Below are positions 39,212-46,714 of a stretch of DNA of 64,000 nt, piece after piece. Numbering within the stretch: position 1 is the first letter of the stretch; every line of letters begins with the position of its first letter. The notes under the pieces were generated by a model that made no database searches, was not told where the DNA came from, and saw nothing but the letters and a program-made list of their open reading frames with translations. The position numbers and the translations under genes were made by a program. Origin of the DNA: Arthrobacter sp. YD4 (GTDB taxonomy: Bacteria > Actinomycetota > Actinomycetes > Actinomycetales > Micrococcaceae); the NCBI RefSeq assembly GCF_030410515.1, contig NZ_JAUHHD010000001.1:620001-684000 (forward strand), read 5' to 3'.

Positions 39212-40662
39212 CGCAGGCCCCGCCGGGGGAACTGGCCCGGACCGGCGTGCGCGGCGCGATGTGGCAGGGCCTGGCCTTCGCCGGCGGCCGCATCATCGTC
39301 CTGATCACCACCGTGGTCCTGGCCCGGCTGCTGTCCCCGCACGAATACGGCCTGGTGGCCCTGGCCCTGGTCCTGATGGGCTACGCGGAGACGATTGCCG
39401 ACGCCGGCGTCGCCCAGGCCCTGGTATACCTGCCCCGCACCGGGATCATCGCCCGGTCCGCGCTCATGATCTCCGCGATCCTGGGCTCCCTGCTGGGGCT
39501 CACGGCCTTTTTCGCCGCGCCCCTCATCGCCGATCTGTTCCAGCTCCCTGACGTGGTCCCCCTGGTGCAGATCCTGGGCGTCTCGGTGCTGGCCACGTCG
39601 CTGGGCGCGGTCCCCGAGGCACTGCTGCGACGGGACCTGCACTTCAAGAAGCTCACCGCCGCCCCGGTCCTGAAGGCCGTCACCATGGGGACGGTGACCC
39701 TGTCCCTGGCGTTCACCGGCCACGGTGCCTGGTCGCTGGCGGTGGGCACCGCCGCCGGATCCGTGGCGTATGCGGCGACCTGCTGGTACCTGGTTGGGAG
39801 GCAGGCACCCTGGCAGATCTGGCGGATCAGCAAGGCCGCCCTGATGGCCAACGTCAAGTACGGCGCACCCGTGGCCGGCAGCAGCCTGCTCGCCCGGCTG
39901 ATCTTCGACATCGACTACCTGATCATCGGAATCATCCTGGGCGCCCAGGCCCTCGGTTACTACACGCTGGCGTTCCGCCTCCCGGAAGTGGTGATCCTGA
40001 ACGTCTTCTTCGTCCTCTCAACCGTCCTCTTCCCGCTCTACGCCCGCGTCCGCGGCGAACCCGAACGGCTCCGTGCCGGCTACCTGACCAGCGTGCGGAT
40101 CCAGTCCCTCTACGGCGTCACCGCCGGGGTAGGCCTCTCCGTGGTGGCGCCGGTGCTGGTGCCGCTGGTGTTCGGCGACAAGTGGGACGAGGCCGTGCTG
40201 CCGCTGGTCTTCCTGGCCCTCTACGCCGCGGCCCGATCCCTCGGCGCCGGCGCCAATGATGTCTACAAGGCCCTGGGCCGGCCCGGTCTCTCGATCGTGG
40301 TGTCCCTGGTTCGCCTCCTGATCCTCCTGCCCGTCCTGCTCTATGCCACCCGCTGGGGCATCGTGGGCGTGGCAGTGGCGCAACTGGTGGTGGCCGTGGT
40401 GTTCGCGGTGGGAATGCAGGTGGTCGCGGCGAAGGTCATCCAGTTGCGGCCCCGTGCACTGCTGGGCGCCATCGCCCCCGGCCTGGTGTGCGGCGCCGCG
40501 GTGGCGCTGACCGGACTGGGGAACCTCCTGGCTCCGGAACTGGGGTCCGTGCCCTGCATGGTGCTGGTGGTCGTGGTGGCGGTCGGGGCGGTCTACGCGA
40601 TCGTACGATTCGCCTACCGGCCGCTGCATGACGAGTTGCTGGGCATGGTCCGCCGCGCCTAG
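39208..40662 (+). CDS. Polysaccharide flippase (Wzx/oligosaccharide transporter family)
   Basis: A 484-residue membrane protein with 12-14 transmembrane segments, of the MOP superfamily polysaccharide-synthesis group. It has ARLLSPHEYGLVALALVL, the conserved DIDYLIIGIILGAQALGYYTLAF block, and ALYAAARSLGAGANDVYKALGRP. It should flip undecaprenyl-linked repeat units. It is translationally coupled to the glycosyltransferase and followed by a hairpin. Confidence 0.9.
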   Translation: MTQAPPGELARTGVRGAMWQGLAFAGGRIIVLITTVVLARLLSPHEYGLVALALVLMGYAETIADAGVAQALVYLPRTGIIARSALMISAILGSLLGLTAFFAAPLIADLFQLPDVVPLVQILGVSVLATSLGAVPEALLRRDLHFKKLTAAPVLKAVTMGTVTLSLAFTGHGAWSLAVGTAAGSVAYAATCWYLVGRQAPWQIWRISKAALMANVKYGAPVAGSSLLARLIFDIDYLIIGIILGAQALGYYTLAFRLPEVVILNVFFVLSTVLFPLYARVRGEPERLRAGYLTSVRIQSLYGVTAGVGLSVVAPVLVPLVFGDKWDEAVLPLVFLALYAAARSLGAGANDVYKALGRPGLSIVVSLVRLLILLPVLLYATRWGIVGVAVAQLVVAVVFAVGMQVVAAKVIQLRPRALLGAIAPGLVCGAAVALTGLGNLLAPELGSVPCMVLVVVVAVGAVYAIVRFAYRPLHDELLGMVRRA

Positions 40663-40720
40663 GAGCAGGCATGGTCCGCAGCTCCTAGGAGGAGGACTTA
40701 CCGGCTAGGGACCCGCTGAG

Positions 40721-40738
40721 GCGGTCCGGCGGGACCGC
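40721..40738. terminator. Terminator hairpin between flippase and fusion genes
   Basis: GCGGTCC (40721-40727) pairs with GGACCGC (40732-40738) around a 4-nt loop. It sits between two convergent genes and can act on both. No U-run. Confidence 0.6.
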
Positions 40739-40778
40739 TACGCCGGCCCGCGTTGATGACCGGCGGCAGGCAGTGCGG

Positions 40779-42629
40779 CTAGGCCGGCCGGCGGCCCGTG
40801 ACGGTGCCGGCCGGGATGGCGACCGAGAACAGCCGCAGCCCCAGCGCCACCCGCCCCGCGACGGCCTTCAGCAGGCCGAAGCGGACCCCCTGCCGGAGCG
40901 CCAGGGTACCGCGTACCGCCTCCGGGGAGTCGACCGGCACCAGCCGGGCCGGGCCGTCGAGGCCGGGGACGTTCCAGTGCACGGTGATGTCTTCGAAGCC
41001 GTGCGTGCGGAACGTCCGCTCCCAGCCCGCCACCGTGTGCGGTCCGCGCCCGGTGCCGGTGCGCCGGACCTGGGCGCAGACCCACCCTCCGGGTTCCACG
41101 TCCGCAGCCGCCCGTTCGAAGAGGCCGGCATCGGGTTCGCGCAGGAACACGACGTCGAACCGTGGTCCGGGCGCGCCCGTGGGAGCACCCACCGGCCGGG
41201 CGTTCGGGTCCAGCAGCTGGAGTGCGCCCAGCAGCTCCGGTTCAATCGCTCCCCCATATCCCAGGCGGCGGGGCTGCAACACGGGGGTCAGGAAGCGCCA
41301 GTCCAGCATCCGCCAGCGGTGCAGGGTCAGGCCAGGACGTCCGCCCGGATCCGCCTCCGGGGCCGGAAGGGTCCGGGAGGAGATGCTGTTCCAGACCGTT
41401 TCGGTGGCCAGGCGGCGGACCAATTCACGGGACAGCCCGGCGTCGATCACGCGGGCGCCGGGCAGCCTAGTGGCCAGCTGCAGGTAGGACTTGCGCCAGT
41501 GCTCCAGCAGCTCCACCGTGTGCTCACCCTTTCGGGCGAACATCACCTCGCCCGGGGCATCGAGGACCAGCAGCACGTCGGGCGCCGGTCCCAGTTTCAC
41601 CGCCAGGGTATTGGTCAGGCCCGCACTGGTGTGGCCGCCGCCGACCTGCGGCAGGAGCGCGTCGTAAGCCACCCGGTCCATCAGCACCACCCGGCCGCGG
41701 AGGCTGTGATAGCGGGCCTTAGTGCCGCCCTTGAGCACCCGGAACATCTTCTTGGCGGTCCGGCCGCCGGGCAGCCGCTCGAGCCACCGGTCCCACGGGC
41801 CGGCACCCCAGAGCCCCATGTAGACATAGGACGTGGGGATGGGAAAGTCTGCCCGGAGCCCGTGCAGGAGCGTGGTTTTGCCGGCACCGTCCGGCGCCAT
41901 GACGCCCACCACCGGGCCGGGGCCGGGGAGCCGCGGGGTCATCAGCCGGAGCGTGCGGTGGCCCAACCAGCGGCCGCGACTGGCCAGCGGCTGGGTCCGG
42001 GTCCAGGTACGCCGCCACCGTCCGGCGAGATCGCGGGCGCCGTCGAAGTTCCCCGCGTTGACGGCGTCGAGCAGGGCGGATGCCGCCCCGCCCCCACTTC
42101 GCCGGTCCACGTACTCGGCGACGGGTCCGGCGGCAGAGGCGACGCCGGCGGACGCGAGCGCCGCGGCCTGGCGGTCCGCCGCTATCCCGCCCTTGTCCAG
42201 GACCAGGTGCAACAGGTGCAGCCACGCCTTGTCGGCCGGTGCGGGGAGCCACAGGCCGTTCTCCCTGACACGGCGGTCGAGGCAGCCGGCGGCCAAGGGT
42301 GTGCTCCACTGCTGGAAGCGGCCGAAGGAAACCTCGGACACGACGTCGAGTTTGAGCCAGAATTCGTCGGCGTCCATGTAGCCGAAGTAGAACCGGTGGC
42401 TGCCGTGCCCGGTGGCGTGCACGCGGCACAGTCCGATCCGTGCCATCAGCCCGTCCAGTTGCGGCAGCATCCGCGCGTCCACCAGCAGGTCCACGTCGCC
42501 GTCAGGGCAGGCCAGGTCGTCCTCGCCGCGCAGCAGCACCCACGGCAGGCCGGTGTCCTCGAGGGCGCGAAACGCTTCAAGCACGGTGGGGTGGGCGGCC
42601 GGGAGGCGAGTCTGGGGGTGGATGCTCAC
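40779..42629 (-). CDS. Nucleotidyltransferase - P-loop kinase - methyltransferase-like fusion protein
   Basis: A 616-residue protein. Residues 15-230 form a nucleotidyltransferase-like domain with LLRGEDDLACPDGDVDLLVD, whose GDVDLLVD (44-51) holds the metal-binding aspartates. Residues about 240-425 are a thymidylate-kinase-like P-loop domain with MAPDGAGKTTLLHG, VVLMDRVAYDA and a VLLVLDAPGEVM strand. Residues about 440-616 resemble a degenerate SAM methyltransferase (PRFDVVFLREPDAG, VEPGGWVCAQVRR). I cannot name the family. Such genes occur in polysaccharide clusters and may modify a glycan with phosphate. The GTG start at 42629 is uncertain; no ribosome site is visible. Confidence 0.72.
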   Translation of the reverse strand: MSIHPQTRLPAAHPTVLEAFRALEDTGLPWVLLRGEDDLACPDGDVDLLVDARMLPQLDGLMARIGLCRVHATGHGSHRFYFGYMDADEFWLKLDVVSEVSFGRFQQWSTPLAAGCLDRRVRENGLWLPAPADKAWLHLLHLVLDKGGIAADRQAAALASAGVASAAGPVAEYVDRRSGGGAASALLDAVNAGNFDGARDLAGRWRRTWTRTQPLASRGRWLGHRTLRLMTPRLPGPGPVVGVMAPDGAGKTTLLHGLRADFPIPTSYVYMGLWGAGPWDRWLERLPGGRTAKKMFRVLKGGTKARYHSLRGRVVLMDRVAYDALLPQVGGGHTSAGLTNTLAVKLGPAPDVLLVLDAPGEVMFARKGEHTVELLEHWRKSYLQLATRLPGARVIDAGLSRELVRRLATETVWNSISSRTLPAPEADPGGRPGLTLHRWRMLDWRFLTPVLQPRRLGYGGAIEPELLGALQLLDPNARPVGAPTGAPGPRFDVVFLREPDAGLFERAAADVEPGGWVCAQVRRTGTGRGPHTVAGWERTFRTHGFEDITVHWNVPGLDGPARLVPVDSPEAVRGTLALRQGVRFGLLKAVAGRVALGLRLFSVAIPAGTVTGRRPA

Positions 42630-42859
42630 GGCGCGCACCCGCCGTCGTCCGTCGAGTGTGCCATGTCCGCGAGACCTCCTAGACCGGATCCGGCCAGTCC
42701 CGCGGACTCCCGCCCACGGCCGCAAAGACGGCCGCTGTCAGCCCGGGGACAATCAGCCCGCAGGGGGCTGGCACGGCGTTGCCGCCGCCGGAAAATGTGT
42801 TTCCAGCCTAGGAGCGGCCGCCCCGCCTGTCACGAGTAGCGGCACGGGGATGCCGGCGC

Positions 42860-42880
42860 CCGGGTACTTGGCCGCTACCC
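42860..42880 (-). terminator. Hairpin after the acyl-CoA ligase gene
   Basis: CGGGTA (42860-42865) pairs with TACCCG (42875-42880) around a 9-nt loop, 32 nt beyond the ligase stop. No U-run. Confidence 0.45.
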
Positions 42881-42911
42881 GTAAACGCGAACCCGGCCCG
42901 GCGCCGGAAGA

Positions 42912-44606
42912 TCAGAGCCGCGGCAGGACGTCCTCGCGGACCTGCTTGCGGAGGATCTTGCCGAGCATGGACCGGGGCAGGTCGGGGACCGCCACCACCC
43001 GGCGCGGAACCTTATAGCCGGCCAGGTGCTCCCGGCAGTGGGTCCGCAGGGCTTCCTCGTCCAGGGCGGTGCCTGGTTCGAGTTCAACGGCGGCCACCAC
43101 CATCTCGCCGCCGCGTTCCAGCGGCTTGCCCACCACCGCGGCGTCGCGGACGTCCGGGTGCAGGCGCAGCACGGCCTCCACCTCGGTGGGCGAGACATTG
43201 AAGCCACCGGTGATGATCAGTTCCTTGGCGCGGTCCACCACGGTGGTGAACCCGTCGGCATCAACGGTCACCACGTCGCCGGTCCGGAGCCAGCCGTCCG
43301 CCGTCAGGGTTTTAGCGGTTTCCTCGGGGTTGTTCCAGTAGCCCTGGAAGACCTGCGGGCCTTTGATCAGCAGCTCCCCGGGCTGCCCCTGGGCGACCTC
43401 CACGGAGGGATCGTCGACGTCGACCACTTTCATCAGCGTGGACGGGAACGGGACGCCGATGGTCCCGGTGCGGCGGGTGGGGTGGAAGGGGTTGCCGAGC
43501 GCCACCGGGGAGGACTCGGTCATCCCGTAGCCCTCAACCAGCAGGCCGCCGGAGACCGATTCCCAGAGTTCCACCACGTGGTCTGGCAAGTTCATGGCCC
43601 CGGAGATGCAGTACTTGCAGGACCGCAGGGAGATGCCCTTCTCCTTCGCCGCCATGGCGGTGCGCTCGTAGATTGGCGGAACGGCGCAGTAGACGGTGGC
43701 GGGCGACTTCTTCATGGCGGCCAGGATCAGGTCCGGGTCGAACTTGGGGAAGAGCACCAGCAGGCCCTGCTTGCGGATCCCGTAGGTCAGGTAGAGCGTC
43801 ATGCCGAAGGCGTGGAACATCGGCAGGATCGCGTAGAAGATTTCCTTGCGGTATTCCGCGCCGGCCATCCAGGCCTCACCCTGCAGCGCGTTGGCGTAGA
43901 GGTTGAAGTGCGTCAGCATGGCGCCCTTGGGCCGGCCGGTGGTGCCGGAGGTGTACTGGATCGCGGCGAGGTCCGTAACCGCCGGGCGGGGGTGCGAGTG
44001 ATCGATCCGGCCGTGGCCCAGCAGGTCCTTCCACGGCGTTGTGCCGGGGGCCGGCGCGGTGAGCGATTCCCGGGTCTGGCGGAGCTTCCTCACCGGCAGG
44101 GAGAGGGCCAGCCGTTTGGCGGCCGGGAACGCCTCGAGGAGGTTCACCGAGACGACGTGGTCGATTTCGATGTCGGCCGGGAACTCGCGGACGGCGGCGG
44201 CGGCCTTGTCCCAGGCGATCACCACGCGGGCCTGGTGGTCCTCGAACTGGTGGCGCAGCTCCCGGGAGGTATACAGCGGGTTGTGTTCGACGACGACGGC
44301 GCCCAGGCGGAGGACCGCGTAGAACGCGACGACGTGCTGGGGGCAGTTGGGCAGGATCAGGGCCACCCGGTCGCCGGCGCGCACGCCCAAGCGGCGCAGC
44401 CCCTCGGCTGCCCGGTCCACCTGCTCGCCGAGCTCGGTGTAGCTGGTCCGCCGGCCGAAGAACTCCATGGCGGGGGCGGTACCGGCCTCGCTCACGGACC
44501 GTTCGAACATGGACACGAGCGACTCCGTGGGCAGCTCGATGTCGGCCGGGACGCCCGGCTGGTAGTTCTTCAGCCAGGGCCGGGGGTCCGTGTTGTGCAT
44601 GGTCAC
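42912..44606 (-). CDS. fadD: Long-chain fatty-acid--CoA ligase (AMP-forming)
   Basis: A 564-residue ANL-superfamily enzyme. It has the ATP/AMP motif YTSGTTGRPKGAML, VEGYGMTESSPV, the ADP-hinge GWLRTGDVVTVDADGF, and catalytic lysine in SMLGKILRKQVRED. It adenylates a fatty acid and couples it to CoA in the cytoplasm. It may be unrelated to the surrounding polysaccharide genes or supply acyl-CoA. GTG at 44606 or ATG at 44600 can be the start. The gene is followed by a terminator hairpin. Confidence 0.9.
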   Translation of the reverse strand: MTMHNTDPRPWLKNYQPGVPADIELPTESLVSMFERSVSEAGTAPAMEFFGRRTSYTELGEQVDRAAEGLRRLGVRAGDRVALILPNCPQHVVAFYAVLRLGAVVVEHNPLYTSRELRHQFEDHQARVVIAWDKAAAAVREFPADIEIDHVVSVNLLEAFPAAKRLALSLPVRKLRQTRESLTAPAPGTTPWKDLLGHGRIDHSHPRPAVTDLAAIQYTSGTTGRPKGAMLTHFNLYANALQGEAWMAGAEYRKEIFYAILPMFHAFGMTLYLTYGIRKQGLLVLFPKFDPDLILAAMKKSPATVYCAVPPIYERTAMAAKEKGISLRSCKYCISGAMNLPDHVVELWESVSGGLLVEGYGMTESSPVALGNPFHPTRRTGTIGVPFPSTLMKVVDVDDPSVEVAQGQPGELLIKGPQVFQGYWNNPEETAKTLTADGWLRTGDVVTVDADGFTTVVDRAKELIITGGFNVSPTEVEAVLRLHPDVRDAAVVGKPLERGGEMVVAAVELEPGTALDEEALRTHCREHLAGYKVPRRVVAVPDLPRSMLGKILRKQVREDVLPRL

Positions 44607-44687
44607 ATCTTGCCGTGAACTGTCAGCGGACAGGTAATTTCCCGGGTCAGGGGCCAGGTCCGGGGGCGGTTAGTTGTCCGCGCCGGG

Positions 44688-45911
44688 TCAGAGCACCCCG
44701 GCGGTGGCGGCGTGCCGCCACAGCCAAAAGTCCCGGTCCCCGAAGACCGCCCGCCGCACCTCGGCCGGGCCGCGCGGCGCGTGTCCGGCGGGTGCGGACA
44801 CGGGTCCCGCGCCGGCGTCGACGGCGTGCGCAGGCTGGTCGGCGGCGGCGCCGGGCTGGGCCGCCTGCACTTCCGGTCCCCCCGGTACCGCCCCGCCGCG
44901 TCCGGCCTCAGCACCCTGGGCCTGTCCCCCGGGCCCTGCCGATTCCGCGGCGAGCCGGAAGGCGAGGGTGGAGGCGGACCGCGCCCAGGTGGCCAGCACC
45001 AGTGCGGGCAGCACTGCGGGGTCAATGTCGCGGCGGACCAGGTGCTGGCGCAGGGGCTCCCGGGCCCAGCCGTCCCGGCCGAAGGCGCTGTCGAATGCCG
45101 CCAGCTGGGCCGGCCGTTCGAACGCCTGCTCGGCGGACTCGCTGAGGTACTGCAGGTAGAACGTCAGGTCGTGTCCGGGCAGCCCGTAGGCGGACGCCCG
45201 CTCCCAATCCATCACCTGGAGCCGCCCGGCCGGACCGATCAGCAGGTTGGGATGGCTGAGGTCGGCGTGTTCGAACACTGCCGGCAGTTGCGCCGAACGC
45301 AGCGGCTTCAATGCCTCGTGGGTCCTGCCGACCAGGTCTGCGAGCTCATCCTCGCCCGGTAGCAGCAGCTCCAGCGCCTGCAGGGGCCGCTCTACGGTGC
45401 GCTCGTACCAGCCCTCGTTTCCCGACGCAGGCCGGGTGCAGGGCAGCGAATCAATGAAGTCCACTCCGAGGGCGACGGCGACCGGCAGGTCAGCAGACAC
45501 CCGGTCGGGGTCCAGGGCCGGACCGGTCAGCGGGGTTTCCACCAGGACGGTATGTCCGGAGAGATCCAGGGCGGCGACCACACGGGGCACGCCCTCGACC
45601 TGGTCCCCGCCGAGGACTCCGAGTTGCCAGAGCATGTCCGCCTCCCGGAGCACCCCCTCGTTGTCACCGGGGCAGCGCGGCACCTTCACCACGAGCGAGG
45701 GCTGCCGCGCGCCGGGGGCGAAGATGAGGGCGACGACGTGCCGGGAGGTGGTGAACTGCGGGGTGATGAAAACCGTGGTCCAGTCCCTGCCCAGGCCGAG
45801 GCTGGCGAGGTCCCATTCGTCATAGTGGCCCCGAAGGACGGCGTCGATGAAGCTTCTGCCGGCGGCAGGGACCGGGAACGGCGTCGCCGTGGCCTTACGG
45901 GGCGTACGCAT
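44688..45911 (-). CDS. Aminoglycoside phosphotransferase-like kinase
   Basis: A 407-residue APH-fold kinase. The catalytic loop is VFEHADLSHPNLLI (HxDxxxxN) and the metal-binding motif is QVMDWERASAYGLPGHDL (equivalent to D-F-G). LVVKVPRCPGDNEGVLREADML holds the ATP-binding lysine. The C-terminal 80 residues are low-complexity Ala/Gly/Pro with a short ordered end. The gene overlaps GH16 by 17 bp. In polysaccharide clusters such kinases may phosphorylate a sugar or lipid carrier; drug resistance is unlikely. Confidence 0.82.
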   Translation of the reverse strand: MRTPRKATATPFPVPAAGRSFIDAVLRGHYDEWDLASLGLGRDWTTVFITPQFTTSRHVVALIFAPGARQPSLVVKVPRCPGDNEGVLREADMLWQLGVLGGDQVEGVPRVVAALDLSGHTVLVETPLTGPALDPDRVSADLPVAVALGVDFIDSLPCTRPASGNEGWYERTVERPLQALELLLPGEDELADLVGRTHEALKPLRSAQLPAVFEHADLSHPNLLIGPAGRLQVMDWERASAYGLPGHDLTFYLQYLSESAEQAFERPAQLAAFDSAFGRDGWAREPLRQHLVRRDIDPAVLPALVLATWARSASTLAFRLAAESAGPGGQAQGAEAGRGGAVPGGPEVQAAQPGAAADQPAHAVDAGAGPVSAPAGHAPRGPAEVRRAVFGDRDFWLWRHAATAGVL

Positions 45912-46698
45912 ACTGCACCACCCAGTCCACCTCGATGTGGCCGGAGACCGACGGCGCCGGCGTTCCGGCGTCGGCCCCGTCCTTAGTCTCGGCCTGCAGC
46001 GTCCACCTCATGCCGGTGTTGGGAACGCCGTCCGGCATTGTTGTTTCCCCCACGAGTTCACCGTCCCAAAACCACTTGACCTTGCCTGGAGTCCATTCCG
46101 TCGTCGCCACGTGCCACCCGGTTCCGTCCGTGGCGGAGGTGTTCCGGGTAGTCGGGTCGAAGCGGTCCGGACCTTTCAGCGGGGAATCCTTGATGGCGGA
46201 TACCCCGTAAAACGGGCCGTTGAGTTCCCCCTCCGGCCAGTCGATCTCCCCGTCCAGCCAGTTATCGCTAGTGGGCCACAGCAGGAAGGCGATCTTGTAC
46301 CCGGGCATCGTGTCGGCCCGGAACCGGATGGAATAGCGGCCATAGCGCTGCCCGTCGTAGCCGAAGGGCAGCACGCTGGCCACCCTGGGCTTCCCCCCGG
46401 AGCTGTGGAGGAAGAAGTCCAGCTTTCCGTCCTTGACCGACAGGACCTTGTCCGGGGTGTAGACGCCCTGGCCCGATGTGTCGGGCAGGTCGTGGTAGCC
46501 CCGCATGTCCGGTCCGTACACGTCGCCGACCGTGCCCATCGGTGCCGCACGGGTGAAGTCCTGCGTCCCCGTCTGCTTCCAGCCGGGGAGGTCCCCCACC
46601 GGCATGGCCGTGGCCGGGGGCGACGGTTTGAGCAGCATGGCGATGGTCATGGTGATCCCTGCGGCGAGCAGGACGACGATCACCCTGACCAGCACCAT
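45895..46698 (-). CDS. Glycoside hydrolase family 16, membrane-anchored
   Basis: A 267-residue GH16 protein. An N-terminal hydrophobic helix (VIVVLLAAGITMTIAMLL) serves as a membrane anchor or uncleaved signal. The catalytic motif is GEIDWPEGE (E-x-D-x-x-E), with EIDWPEGELN and WHVATTEWTPGKVKWFWDG as further hallmarks. GH16 enzymes cut or transfer beta-glucans and related glycans; here it may process the exopolysaccharide. ATG at 46698 is chosen from GAGGAG upstream. It overlaps the APH gene by 17 bp and begins 16 bp after the membrane protein's stop. Confidence 0.86.
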   Translation of the reverse strand: MVLVRVIVVLLAAGITMTIAMLLKPSPPATAMPVGDLPGWKQTGTQDFTRAAPMGTVGDVYGPDMRGYHDLPDTSGQGVYTPDKVLSVKDGKLDFFLHSSGGKPRVASVLPFGYDGQRYGRYSIRFRADTMPGYKIAFLLWPTSDNWLDGEIDWPEGELNGPFYGVSAIKDSPLKGPDRFDPTTRNTSATDGTGWHVATTEWTPGKVKWFWDGELVGETTMPDGVPNTGMRWTLQAETKDGADAGTPAPSVSGHIEVDWVVQYAYAP

Positions 46699-46714
46699 GC
46701 CGCTCCTCGTCACG

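Noticed and set aside
40773..42839. A 688-codon open frame on the plus strand opposite the NTase-kinase fusion
   Set aside because: Composition is shadow-like (Gly/Pro/Arg/Gln/His rich) and no motif is seen. The minus-strand protein has recognisable domains.
44688..45911. Aminoglycoside resistance gene
   Set aside because: The fold is APH-like, but the polysaccharide context and an overlap with GH16 make antibiotic resistance unlikely.
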